Shown here one piece after another: positions 1 through 11,170 of a stretch of DNA of 64,000 nt; positions within the stretch are counted from its first letter, which is position 1; the number at the start of each line of letters is the position of its first letter. The notes under the pieces were generated by a model. That model made no database searches. It was given only the letters and a program-made list of their open reading frames with translations, and was not told where the DNA came from. Source of the stretch: Paragonimus westermani (Eukaryota; Platyhelminthes; Trematoda; Plagiorchiida; Troglotrematidae); contig QNGE01002710.1 of assembly GCA_008508345.1 (NCBI GenBank), positions 8,126 to 72,125 of the forward strand. Direction: 5' to 3'. Position numbers and translations under genes: made by a program.

Positions 1-477
1 CGTGTATATAAGACAACGGTGAGGGCCGTATTACTTTACGGCAGCGAAACCTGGCCGCTCAGGGTAGAAGACGTGAACCGTCTTCAAGTATTTGACCACC
101 GATGTCTGCGTTCAATCGCTCGTATCGGGTGGTACCAGCGTGTAAGTAACGAAGAGGTTAGAAAGCGGGTGTTTGGTAGTGATTGCCAAACGAGTTCTTT
201 TGTCCAGTCTCTACGTTTGCGTAGGCTTAGATGGGTAGGTCACGTATTAAGCATGCCAGCTAGTCGTTTTCTACACAGAGCACTGTTCTCCGACACTGCG
301 ACCGACTGGTGTAAGGTGCGAGGTGGACAGATAATGGCCTGGCGTAGGGAAATGAAGTCGTTCACCAAGGGGTTGGCCACTGTGGGTCGTGTTCGTCTCC
401 CGGGCTGGGGCCCTCGCGACTCACAGAGCCGGTGGTTGGGGACTATGGGTGAGATGGCGGCTGATCGAGCTCAATGA
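1..477 (+). pseudogene. RTE-type LINE, C-terminal end of reverse transcriptase ORF (partial)
   Basis: This is the C-terminal part of the endonuclease/reverse transcriptase polyprotein of an RTE-like non-LTR retrotransposon, a self-copying element using target-primed reverse transcription. The frame is open from the first base of the window, so the start lies outside. The motif LLYGSETWP, the following FDHRCLRSIARI block, WVGHVLSMP, and the end block LPGWGPRDSQSRW are typical of the thumb/C-terminal region of trematode RTE elements. The frame ends at a TGA at 475-477 with no internal stop, so this end is well preserved. No upstream palm (YADD) region is visible because the window begins too late. 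The element class is secure from the motifs; activity is unknown. Confidence 0.85.
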
Positions 478-800
478 CGTGAATGTTGTCGTTGTTTGGC
501 CGAGTTGTCTGTGAAGTGAGTGCATTTAATGACGCGGGGCAGCGAAAGCCGTAAGGAAGCTGTCTCGCTGATGACGCCTTACTCTCACTTGCAGCTCGGT
601 TGTGTTGTTTGCAAGGTGTGGGCACCTTGGTGTTCAATGACTGAATATAGAGGTAGTTATTTGCAGTAGTTACGTTCCTTCCCGTCCCCTTCTTTTGCCT
701 TCTCTCTTCCTCTGTAGGGTTTGCTTTTTTATGGTTGTGTGGCAGTTAAGCATTAGTGTGAAACACTGATGTATTGTTGTCTATGATGATGATCATGAGC
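478..800 (+). mobile_element. Probable 3' UTR and short tail of the RTE element
   Basis: This non-coding stretch follows the RTE stop codon. It ends near a short repeat of GAT/ATG triplets at about 781-797, which resembles the simple-repeat tails of RTE elements. The exact element boundary and target-site duplication were not determined. Confidence 0.45.
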
Positions 801-3800
801 CGACGCCTTTTGTCGGGGGATTTTCGCCTGCCATTCCACAACCGTCGGTCCGATCGCGTTGGCCAAAGACTCGTCCGGTCGCCCGCGTTGCCCGAAATTT
901 GTCCGCCGTGGGCTTTAGCCATATTTCCTGACCGTGTAGAGATACTCCATCGAGTATGGGAATAATCGCGCTTCCGATCTGGTCGCCCACCCCACTGTGC
1001 ATGCCATGTGTCGTCAGTTGGTACAGTCTCATTACGCGATAGTTCGTCCGGTCACCCTTTATGTCCGTAATCTGCTGACTGTGAGTTGTTGGAGGTAGCT
1101 CACCGCCGTGTTGACGTATTCCACCGAGAGTTGGCATACTCGCACCTCTGATTTAGTTGTCCACCAGACTCTGTTTGATCAGTGCCCGGCAAAACTTCTG
1201 ACAAGAACTGCCCGACATGGTCAACAATTCAAACTCTGTCAGCAATGGTAGTGTCGGTGCCAACCGTACATTACTCAGTTCATTGTTTGGCATGGCTCAC
1301 GGCCAGGAAGACTGCCACGACAAATACTCAGGCCTCGTTACACACTTCGCAACGCATCAAGAGGAATGATTATTCAATGCTGTACAGCGTGTTGAACAGC
1401 ACATCCTGCCTTGACACCACCATATAAACTAAACGGTACGCAACCCTACAGTAAGCATTTTCGACTCCAAGACCTATACAGCTTCATCCAGCAGACGAAT
1501 TACAAGTCGAGGACCACTCTTACGTCAGTCCATCCGTCCGTCATGTCCTACCAGCTCCCAGTGTCACAATTGGTGATTCGTAACTGTCAAAGTCGTTTCT
1601 GCGGCGCTACCCGGACTTTGATAAGTCCAAACATGTTATTATACTGCTTTCGTTACTCGCCTCTGCTTAGTACACCGCTATTTGTGTCATGTTTTTACTA
1701 GTATTATTCACCTCCTGATCATAAGTAACTTTTGTGCCAATCAGGTCTACTCCAGGGATGGATTCCTGTTGATACAGTGTAACTCATGAGCAAACGTTGG
1801 CAGCTTCTTTTTACTCTGATCCTAACGAAGACAACCGTGAACAGAAACGCAAATATACGATGAGTCTATGTAATCAGTTTGTTTCAGCAAGAGAGTCAGA
1901 GTGACGGGGAAGGCATTTTACTAGGGAATAACCGGGTGTTGTTTCACTTGGTTCACGGTGGCACTAGATAAAGACAGTGTTAGTGAGGCTATGTGTGAAA
2001 GAGAGGGCGCACGAATTTACCGTTTGCCGCACTGACTTGACGGATGGGTTAAACACTTTGAGGAGAAGCTCATTTGATCTGAGGTAGCTCATTAAGCTGT
2101 GGATGATGGACATTGTGTGGTTAGTTGGTTGCCGACTATCCTATGTCGACAACCGATGCGGCTCTGGCGCACAGGCAATTGAAACGTGAGAAAATAGCAG
2201 ATTCAGATCTTCTTTCTCCCACATTTTCTTCAACGATGATGCTAGAGGATTGCTGCTTGAAGTGACCACAATTCTCTGTTTCACACGGAATACTGAAGAG
2301 GTGCCTTATGGCTGGTTTCAAAAAGGGTCTCGGGGCATCCTGCGGTAACCAGAGAAATACTGACATTGTCTATGTCACATCCAAGAAGTTCATGGTTCTT
2401 ACAATGTGGTGGGTTACGGAACTGATAAAAGAGGGCAGACACGGTTCCAGTCTGTTCGCCCTCATTCTGGGACAGACACTGGGACGTTGGTACTTCTATT
2501 TCTCGAAATAAAGGCTGATCACTTACTGCACATGTTCTGCGGCTATCCCCACCGCAGATGAGTCCAGGTGACGTACGTCAATTTGGTGAAATCGTTTCAT
2601 GTCCAATGTGAGTGCAGACTGCGCATTTAAGGGCAGCTATACTGAGCGCTCACCACGTCAAGTGGCGTTTGACAGAGGTGTCCGATCTCCCCCTTCCATT
2701 TTCTACCAAATGGTACGCTGACTAGTATTTGGTATGCGGTGATATTAGTTTGTTCAACTCTTCCGCAGTAGACATAATGTCCATACTGGACCGAGGAAGC
2801 GAAACAGCTGATCCGCATTGTGCACACTTTGCACTTCCAAAGTGCAGAGTGTAGCTGCAAGTTTGGATTGACACTGACGCTGTTTTATTAATACTAGCAG
2901 AACATTGGAGATTGTCGATCCCCTCATCTCCCTGGATAGCGGCGTTCCGTCCACCCGTAATCTTAATGACGACACGTTCACGAGAACAACGACCTGGAGT
3001 AGCAAATTCACTGACCGCCGTCATTTGTGACGTCTCAAGGCCATCCGTTTATCGATCAAACATAAATCACAACACGTGTGTGCACTCAGCTTTCCTCTAT
3101 GGATCATTCGTATGAGAGGTGCATTAGACTCTCGGTATTCGATCGCCGCTTTCTCCGCCAATTAGTTTGTATCAAATGAGCTTAATCCGTGAACAAGGCG
3201 GCCCATCAGTGCGTAGGTGGAAAATGTGCAGGTTTGTGACCGATAACCTAGACAGTGAAAATCCGGTTTTCACTGGTTGGGTCACGAGCTCGATGTGCCG
3301 ACGAAGCGTGTGACACACTGCACACTTTTCAGCACGTCTTTAGGCATTTTGACCATTCTATTAAGCAAGGTTGGTAGGTGTTGTCTGCCCTGCTGAGGGA
3401 TTCGCTTATATCAACACCGAAGCTGCTTGGAAACACCACCTTGCGTGCAGCGTCGCAATCAAGGTAGAGCATGTGTTCGCAAACTTCTTGACTTCACTTT
3501 CAAGTGAAACTCAACTGTTTTTGCTTGTCTGTTTTCCTCCTCTTCTTTTTCTTCGCTATATATTTATATTTATTTGTTGCTCTGCTACTTTATGGACTAT
3601 CGTTCAAGATCAATAGCAGCGCGAGCCACAGTAACCATGGGTAATACTGAAAGCTAAAACCTTGATGACGTCAGCGGTGTTCCACCAGTACTTAAGTTCG
3701 ACAGGGACGTAAGAAGGCCTACTCGGTTCACTTATTGTTTGACGTGTTATTGCTTGTTTATTACCAAAACATGGGTGGCCACTGAGCAGCCCCATTCATG

Positions 3801-4350
3801 TAGTGTATGGGAGGCACTGGTGGGGGAAAAGTCCCACTGCTTTGATGGATAAAGACGAGTTTTTGGTGGACTACCCGGCAAAAGCCTTTCTGCACATCAC
3901 ACAGATCTGCGAAGTGGGAGGCCGATTCACGTGCTCTGTACACATTTACAATACGCGTAAATGGCTACTATGGCGAAGTGGCGCTATTACAGAGCTCCGA
4001 ACTGATAAATTCTCACTACCCTCTACAGTAGTGAAACAGAAAGTAGCGTCAACAAACACTGCGCTATTACCAAGGGTTCAGTGTATATGCATGTCTAGTG
4101 AGACTAACTAAAAACGAACAACGGCATTACCTTAATGAATCCCGAACGGTGTACCCTTGGCCAATAAGAATATCTTCATTCATTAGTTCATCGAGCACAT
4201 CCAAGAATTCTACGGGTAGAAAAGGAACGAAAATAATGTGCGGTATTTGGAGTAGGCTAATCCGAAACGAAATCAGGGTTCGAGTAGAATGACAGCTAAT
4301 TCGGATGTGCGAACAACCTAACGAAACACGGCTGTAGTGGGACTTTTCTT
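801..4350. other. No recognised gene; probable large TRRAP intron or old repeat sequence
   Basis: Short open frames on both strands showed no family signature. The next TRRAP exons expected after the tentative exon 9 were looked for on the minus strand here and not found. If TRRAP continues leftwards beyond the window, this region is intronic to it. Confidence 0.4.
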
Positions 4351-4359
4351 TAAAACAGA

Positions 4360-4397
4360 AATAATCCCTTTGATGAACTTTTGAAAGCAGGTATAAA
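4360..4397 (-). CDS. TRRAP: Tentative TRRAP exon 9
   Basis: After a 57-nt intron (4454-4398) with a strong GTAAGT donor and a TTTTCAG acceptor, the phase-1 frame reads a short peptide containing YTCFQKFI. It lines up with the CMDKLF segment expected next in TRRAP. The downstream donor is weak (GTTTTA) and the following exon was not found, so both the exon and its end are provisional. Confidence 0.45.
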
Positions 4398-4454
4398 CTG
4401 AAAACAAAGAACCCGTAAGTGATACTTTATGCAAGGAAATGGTATATAACTTAC

Positions 4455-6814
4455 TAGGTCTGATCTGTTGTGCACTTAAGATATGCCGGGCAGCTATAAA
4501 AAACTCTTTGCGCATGTTTGTTACTGACGGTGGGCAATTATACAACAAGTTCATCATGCCCTGTACCAGACTGTCTGAATAACGTTCCACTAACTCCTGG
4601 AAGGAAACAAGAAAAATGCATGGGGATGAGTCAGCAAAAATCCACCTTGTGGGGAATGACACGAAATCAATTGCTTACGGAGACTACATTCCGTGTTTCA
4701 ACTTTCATCAGCCAACTGCATTTTTGCACCATGAGCAAACGGAGATAGACACTTTGGAGAAGTTGGCAACTGAGACGTCGACCGACGTGAACAAATTCGT
4801 GGCAAAGAAGATGTCAGTTCCTGGGGTTTCTTACCAATTTAGTCGAATACCAAGTCTGTTCCGTCTGGACAATACTTAGTATTTTACGGGGAGCAGAAAG
4901 GTAATTAATGCCTATACATGGGAATGCTACGAGATCAACCCTCAGAATTCCACCTCCAGACTTCAAGTTGAGACGAAGGTAGACGAACGAGCAAACGACA
5001 GCCAACCCGCCTAAATGATGTAAACCAGATCTCGAAGGTACTGATTCATTTGTCGACAAGTATTCTGAAGAAACAAATGATCGAACACCGCGTGCAAATT
5101 ATGCCCACTTTAACTGACGATTGGATTAATCATAAAAACAGAAGGCAGACGAAGCAAAAGTGTGATCTAGGCGACAGTTGATAAATCAGAGAAAATCAAT
5201 AGAAGAAACAAAACGCTGCTATTCCTTGCTGTGTTTCACTCAAATCGATAAAAAAAAGTTGAAAAACAGGCCGACACTTTCAGTTGTTCAGCAATACGCA
5301 ATAAACTACTTTACGTAGCTCGTATCTATTTAAATGAAGTGCACATATAAAGATGGCAGGAAATGCTGTCTAACAAATTAGAACTGTGAAGAACGTTGCG
5401 CTGTAACATACTTGATATATTTTGATCACATAAGCCAAGAAAGAAAGCGTCTTTACTTGCGCAGCCATGAAATCAATGAAGACATCTTGATTGAAGCCAG
5501 GATTCTTTCTAATTTTCAGACGGGACAAGAACAAGAAGTAAAACGGCTATTGTAACATTTTCCAATGATATATTCACTATACGGTATTAGAAACGGCGGT
5601 AAACATTAAAATGAATGAAAAGGCTACAGCTCAATGCGATTCATAAGAAATCTTCAGTAGTAGTGCCGAAGAGTTGGACATATTACTTGAAAATACACTG
5701 CACACGTATCGCAGTTCCAAAAACATTAAAAGTAGGATAATCAACAAAAGCAAACCTCAAGTTATAAGAGTTATCATTGAGCAAACAATACAACCGCGAA
5801 TGTTAGATTTTTGTTAACCAAGACACGTGTTGAAAACGCAGTCCAAAAACCTACTTTTGGGCTTCGGAAGGCTTCAGGTTGATGAATTCCATTATAATTG
5901 GAATGAATTCTGAAACATCTTGATGTATATGTTGTTTGAAAAGTTGGTACATCAGGACAACCAATATGGGGATTTCTTGCATAACTTTAAGAGAAAAACA
6001 AGATTTGGGTAGTATGTGATACTAAAAGATGACTTCGTATTAAAGTGTCACGCACTATAGCCACTGATCCATCATCCTTTTGCTCCTGTGTGTATACTAC
6101 AGTGATAGTGAACGTTTTCAATGCGGTAGTATTGACATCCAAATCAACAATGGACGGAACTTCCAAGGAACATTGAGGCTCGAAAATATTTCCAGTTTCA
6201 TGTTGGAGTCCGCGGTATACACGCCTCACGAAGGAAAGAAAACCGGTCACCTACACAGTTATAAATTCAAAGAGCCACACATACGTCCAACGAAAATGAG
6301 GGGCGATAGTATTTATGCAGCTCGATAATCAATTTTACACATAGCAGCACGTTTTCCTCATTCTCTACCTGAAGCAGGAGGTGAACATAAACTAGCAAGT
6401 ACTTCGACGAGCTTGAAAAGAAGCGCCAAGATAAGTCGTGCGTAAGGTCGTAGATGGTCACCGTTTGGCATTTTTTGAAATATTTCTAAACAAATCCGAC
6501 GTAACTGGTGCAAAGGCGATTCCTGCAAGTTTTGGGGCTCCGTAGAAGTCATAAACTTCTGAATTCTCTCGTATACGTTATGCGTCAGATCATGCATCTC
6601 TTTTTCGCCAGTTGCATTCTAGGGAAACAGGAAATTTATGAATATGAAAGTGGTTAACCTCCAGATTTTCACAAAGTTCTTGGCCATTTCGGAGTCGCTC
6701 CTCCAAACCTGACGGAAGATTTATAAAACACCGACACTTACACTTACTAAGTGATTCATTGAAGAGGGCGCAAAGTTTCAAATGCAAATCAGCACAAACG
6801 CCGGAAGGCATCAT
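4455..6814 (-). CDS. TRRAP: TRRAP/Tra1 homologue, N-terminal exons 1-8 (gene continues beyond window)
   Basis: This is the 5' end of a homologue of TRRAP/Tra1, the very large HEAT-repeat pseudokinase that docks transcription activators onto the SAGA and NuA4/TIP60 histone acetyltransferase complexes in the nucleus. Exons on the minus strand: 6814-6748, 6708-6659, 6618-6403, 6368-6285, 6250-6034, 5984-5855, 5508-5412, 4596-4455. All introns are GT-AG and every junction keeps phase, giving about 334 residues. Diagnostic blocks are NEENVLLCVKLIIELHKYYR (exon 4), IPILVVLMYQLFK (exon 6), AAQVKTLSFLAY (exon 7) and LLYNCPP plus AARHIL (exon 8). They match the animal TRRAP N-terminus collinearly, almost residue for residue in spacing. 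The start is one of two adjacent ATGs at 6814 and 6811; the second aligns equally well. The protein is normally about 3,800 residues, so only the first tenth is here. No promoter element is evident. Confidence 0.92.
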
Positions 6815-7170
6815 AGTGCAGGTAGGTCGAACAAGGCGCCTTCGGTTTCCAGACCAAGGTCAAGTTTCAGTGCAATGGGTTCAACGGATGGTTGACAAAA
6901 TGGTTGACAGGGGGGACAGACTTGCGACAGAAAACCGCTCACATGTCGCGAATTTCTTTGATTTTTCTGGAAGGTTGGAGTGGAGAATAAGTAATTGTAT
7001 GTCTACCGCTACCAAACATGTCTGTATACAGTGAGAATGTGATCAGGTGTGAGCTGCCTAAGAGACGAACTTACTGACATAGCCCTTCTCAGAAGACTAC
7101 GTTGAGGGCCGAACTGAATCTTGGAGTGTCGATCCAGACTAACTGTAATAACACAGCCACTGCTGCAGCG
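6815..7170. promoter_or_regulatory. Upstream flank of TRRAP; no defined promoter motif
   Basis: This is the region immediately 5' of the TRRAP start on the minus strand. It should contain the 5' UTR and promoter, or a trans-splice acceptor if the mRNA receives a spliced leader. No convincing TATA box, initiator or polypyrimidine-AG acceptor directly upstream of the start codon was seen. Confidence 0.3.
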
Positions 7171-7292
7171 TTTTGTACATCACAATTCTCATTGTTTCTC
7201 ACATTTATTTAAATCATGTGAGTTGGCTCACATTTTGTACATCACAATTCTCATTGTTTCTCACATTTATTTAAATCATGTGAGTTGGCTCA
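7171..7292. repeat. Perfect tandem duplication of a 62-bp unit
   Basis: Two head-to-tail copies (7171-7232 and 7233-7292) begin with TTTTGTACATCACAATTCTC and end at GAGTTGGCTCA. They appear identical throughout, so the duplication is recent. It lies between the TRRAP 5' flank and the F1 element. The AT-rich unit contains no recognised gene. Confidence 0.95.
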
Positions 7293-7639
7293 ATTAACAA
7301 AATACACACATCCAAGGTCGCGAGCTCTGTGTTCTCCCTCTGCGTTTAAGGATTTCGAGAGAATTAACGACTAACGGAAACCGCATTTATTCCAGCGCAA
7401 TTCCAAATTCATCGGTCGTCGGAATTATCTCCGTTGTGATTTCTGAAGGTACCTAGAACTACACGACAGATCAGTTGGATAATTCATTCTGTGTGGTGGA
7501 ACTCTAAACAGCTCACCTTCAAGAACTACTGTGAGCCAGCTGTTTTCATTTTTTACCACTTCTTGATTTCGTATTCACACCTGAACTGTATATAGCGTTT
7601 AGATCCACTACACTGTTGTAGCACTCGTGATATATTCAG

Positions 7640-10600
7640 CGATTTCTTCACGGGTTCGAGGCTGGATTCAGCGATTCGGCGGTTGATACACGGGTTCGAA
7701 GCAACGGCCCAATATTTCCGGATCCAGTCGATTTTCCTTGCCCAGTGTCAGCGGGCGTCTGTTGATCTGAAAGGCGATCATTGAAAACAAGGCGTAGCCC
7801 TGTTCTTGGGGATTACAGTGAATACCAAGAACAGTGTAAGATTACTCCAATAATGAAATTATAGGTAATTAAGAATCGAGCAAAGCTTTTAAACGATCCC
7901 TAGAAGCGCTGCTGACGACCTCAGAAGGAAGCCTGTTCCAATAGTTAATAACCCTGTAAGAAGAGATCTGCTGCCTATGAAAGGTTCGAGGACGAAGCTT
8001 GAAAAGCTTCATATTATGTACTCGTCGGCCGTCAACATTGGCTACAGTGAAGAAGTGTTCTCCGAGGCCTACTCTAAAGAAGTGTGTGAGTATTAAATCA
8101 CCGTGGAGTCCGCTAAATTCAAGTGAGTACAGGTCAAGAATTTCAAATTGAGGCTCGTAAGTAATATTAATCAGACCCGCAACCATCTTGGTAGCCGCGC
8201 GCTGGACGCGCGGAAAGCGTTTGAAAAGCTTTCTTGTCCATGCGGGGGAAAGTGGGCCTAATCATCATAAGAGCGGCAAATCCCTTTTTGCCGACATCTC
8301 ATGGTGATACGTGGAGGACAAGTTAGACGACAACCAGATGCCCAGATCTTCCTTCAGATCGATTCTCATGATATCTACTGTGCTAGATGCGCTATGAATC
8401 ATGAAAGCATTGCCAGAATCTTCACCGAGTGACATGTGAGCACATCTATTGTCATTTAGTGAGAGACTCCAATCGTTCGATCAACGATTGATCGCGTCAA
8501 GATCAACTTGTAGTGCACTGGGATCAGTGGCATTCCAGATTTTTAGGTCGTCTGCATATAAGAGAACGTTGCTGGAAACATTGTGTGGAGGATCATTGAT
8601 GTAAATGAGGAATGACAAAGGACCTAGAACTGACCCTTGTGGAGCTCCCGCAGAAATGATAAAGGGAGACGGAAGGTCTGATCCGGTCTTGACTTTTAAA
8701 ATTCGGTTATCAGCGAAGAACCTCCTCTTGAATACCGTGGGCTTCCAGTTTGTGCTTCAGGGGACCATGTGGGACACGGTCGAAAGCCTTGGTGAAATCA
8801 AAGGTAGCATCTGAGATGAGGCCATTATCTTTGGCCTCCCTCAGACTATCCATGAAAACAGGTATGTTTATTATGCATGACCGATTGGGAAGGCAGCCGT
8901 GCTGGGTGGAAGAGGAAAGATTATTTGATAAGAAGTGATTGAGTATGGCGCGCTTTGGTAGGCGCCACATTATTTTGCACAGGATGGTAGGAAGGCTGAT
9001 TGATCGATAGCTACCGGAGATTGCCGGTCACCCACTTTAAATATGGGTGTGACCGTCGCCTCTTTCCATGCGCTAGGGAGGATGCTAGTCTGGAGTGTTT
9101 GCTAAAACAGTTTATAAAGAGGTTCAGCTGGACCGACAGCTGATACCTTGAGTATTCTGGGATGGATCATGTCAGGACCCATCGCGCTGTTTGAATAACC
9201 TTGAGTAATGGGTCTTCAACATCTAGCACAGAGAACTCAGCGGTCACGAGTGGTTACCTGAACTTCTGCAGCGGTAGTACACGATACCAGCTTGGGGATG
9301 CGACGTTGTAGACTGCCGAGTATTACCTCCTGAATAACTCGGCCACAACTAGGTAGTCAGATGCAGTCTCCCCGTTGGGCAGTCGTGAAGAAAGAGCTGA
9401 AGGTTTGTCCTTTCTTAGTCGTCGCATATGCTTAAATAAGAAGTTTTGTTCCCGTGGATTCTGAGGAGGATCTCCTCTCGTACGAATTTGGTGTGCTCGC
9501 GGATATCCCGCCTACACCTTTTTCGGACGGTGTTGAACGCGGTTAGGTCCTCTGAGTTTCCTGCAAGCTTATGCTTCGCGAATAAATGGGAACAGTTGTC
9601 GAGAAGACGACGTATCCTGCGTGGAAGGGGTGGCCGATAAGAGAAAATGCACAGTTTGCGTGGTATAAATAAGTCGTCCGCTCTCTGAATTGCGCTTTGA
9701 AGCGTACGGTAGTTCTGGTCCACGTAGTTCAGCTCAAGAAGAAGTGAACCTAGCTAGGTTCTCAGGCCGTTAAAATCTGCCTAATTAAGATTTTGAACTG
9801 TAGACCATTTTGCTGGTCGTTGTAACCAGTAACAGATAAGATCAAAGGCAAACAGAGAGTGGTCACTGTGACCAAGTGGGGCTTATTGATCACTCTGTCT
9901 ACCAGGTGGCTCTCATTATTGATATCTAAGTCGAGCAGAGAGAGAATCTGACCAAAAAGATGCCGCGATGGGGCAGTGACGTGCTGTGACCACGCCTTCG
10001 GACGTATCAGCGTCGATATAGAAGTCGAGAATCCGCTTTCACAGTCCTGGTGAGAAACTGATGCCCAGTTTATCTTGGGTGCATCAGTCACCCATAATAA
10101 GCAGATGAGTAAAGGTTTCCAGGCTTACCAGGAGGGTGTCTTCGTGGGGGACGTCTGATGAAGGAGAACGATAAATGGCCCCCACGATGAGTGAGTCTTG
10201 GCGACGCAGTAGTAACCGAGGCCAAAGGGCGTCGCATTTGTCGGATGACTGGAAGCTATCAATAACCGTGTGTGTCGGGAGACACTGATGAAGAAAAATC
10301 GATGAATCCCCATTCTCCCTCGTGCAGAGTCAGCCCGATAAACTGAATACCCCGGAACACTCAGTTCACTGTCACTGATATCACATGTAAGCCAGGTCTC
10401 CGTGAAGGCGGACATGCTAAGTTGGGTGTCATGAGTTAACTATCTGATTTCCGGTGATTCATTGAACAGACTCAGACAGCTGGTACACGTGCATCTGAAA
10501 GCTACTTCTTCGCTAGATTTTGCGAGAAAATAGAAATGATGGTGTGAGGGAGAACCTGGGAAAGAAGGCCTAGAATTGAAGAGGGTGGTGGAGCTGGACT

Positions 10601-10700
10601 CGGTCTGTAATTCCGAGTTTTTCTGACGGCCTTCCCTCGAGACTGTGGGCGCGACATCACCGCCTGTGCGTAAGTCAGCGACCCTACCGGGCATTTGATC
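7640..10700 (-). mobile_element. CR1-like LINE family F1, copy 1 (endonuclease, reverse transcriptase, 3' UTR)
   Basis: This is a nearly complete second-ORF region of a CR1/Jockey-type non-LTR retrotransposon, read right to left. Endonuclease (about 10480-9760) carries TETWL and the following ELSVPGYSVYRAD block. An endonuclease-RT linker (9723-9415) contains IPRKL. The RT fingers/palm hold STQHGCLPNRSC and DFTKAFDRVPHGPL (8970-8710), an intact YADD followed by LKIW (8558-8547), and a thumb ending with RVINYWNRLPSE (8186-7869). Frameshifts and stops between these blocks make it a pseudogene. The 3' UTR (about 7860-7640) recurs at three other sites in the window, which defines the family. Its order and motifs match the plus-strand copy at 56-58 kb. 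Confidence 0.88.
7869..8186 (-). pseudogene. F1 copy 1, reverse transcriptase C-terminal thumb fragment
   Basis: This is an open block of 105 codons. It contains EILDLYSLEF and RVINYWNRLPSEV, the usual end of CR1-like polymerases, and is collinear with the last 110 residues of the plus-strand F1 copy. It ends in a TAG/TAA-rich 3' UTR. It is cut off from the rest of the polymerase by a frameshift near 8190. Confidence 0.85.
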
Positions 10701-11039
10701 AGCATTCTTGGCGCCGCAACTTGCGACCTCTGCGCCCCTGTTGAATTCCGTTGCTTATGGGTGTTGTTTGGAAGTTTTCACCCACGGAAAATTTGACTTC
10801 CTCGTTTGCCGGGTGCGAGGTTTGAAAGACAACAATTGGCGCTGTGTTATGGGGCTACTGAGGGAAATATTTATGGGGGTGGGTCAAATTGCAGTATTTT
10901 GAGCCGCAGGAGGCGGCCCTAGCAGGCTACTGCCGTTCGGAATTCTTGTGAGGAAGAGTTTTCTGTTGGGCAGTTTGGTGGGTTTCGAGGTGGGTGAATC
11001 TGAAGACGGTTTTTGCGCGGCGTCGGTACCGTCAATGCT
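10701..11039. other. No recognised feature
   Basis: This could hold the 5' part of F1 copy 1 (ORF1 or its remnant), but no ORF1 motif was recognised. A 64-codon frame on the plus strand at 10708 has no family signature. Confidence 0.3.
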
Positions 11040-11170
11040 TGGTTTCTGTGCCTGGGGCCCACGTCACCCGGATGCAGCCAGTATTTCCGCTTCGATATTC
11101 AGTTTTCCCCGTTGATCTGATGAGCAGTAATCGAAAACAATGTGTGGCGCTGTTCTTAGGGTTTAGGGAG
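11040..11170 (-). mobile_element. Isolated F1 3' UTR tail (5'-truncated copy)
   Basis: The sequence aligns with the F1 3' UTR at 7640-7840: shared blocks include GGGGCCCA, CCGGAT, GTTGATCTG and the GAAAACAA...TGTGGCGCTGTTCTTAGG stretch. No polymerase sequence lies upstream, as expected for a severely 5'-truncated insertion. It is diverged from the other tails, so it is old. Confidence 0.65.

Noticed and set aside
3803..4111. 102-codon plus-strand open frame
   Set aside because: No recognisable domain or homologous copy; length is compatible with chance in this base composition.
4616..4879. 87-codon plus-strand frame that looks protein-like
   Set aside because: It lies inside TRRAP intron 7 on the opposite strand, has no domain, and is not supported by splice sites or repeats.
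7650..7700. GGGTTCGAGGC boxes like a tRNA B box, suggesting a tRNA gene or SINE
   Set aside because: No A box or cloverleaf could be fitted, and the sequence is explained as the F1 LINE 3' UTR.
11110..11150. Hammerhead-ribozyme-like string CTGATGAGCAG...CGAAAAC
   Set aside because: The nucleotides between the core boxes do not form a convincing stem II, and the homologous F1 tails at 7.7 and 23.6 kb lack the CTGATGA box, so it is a chance match.
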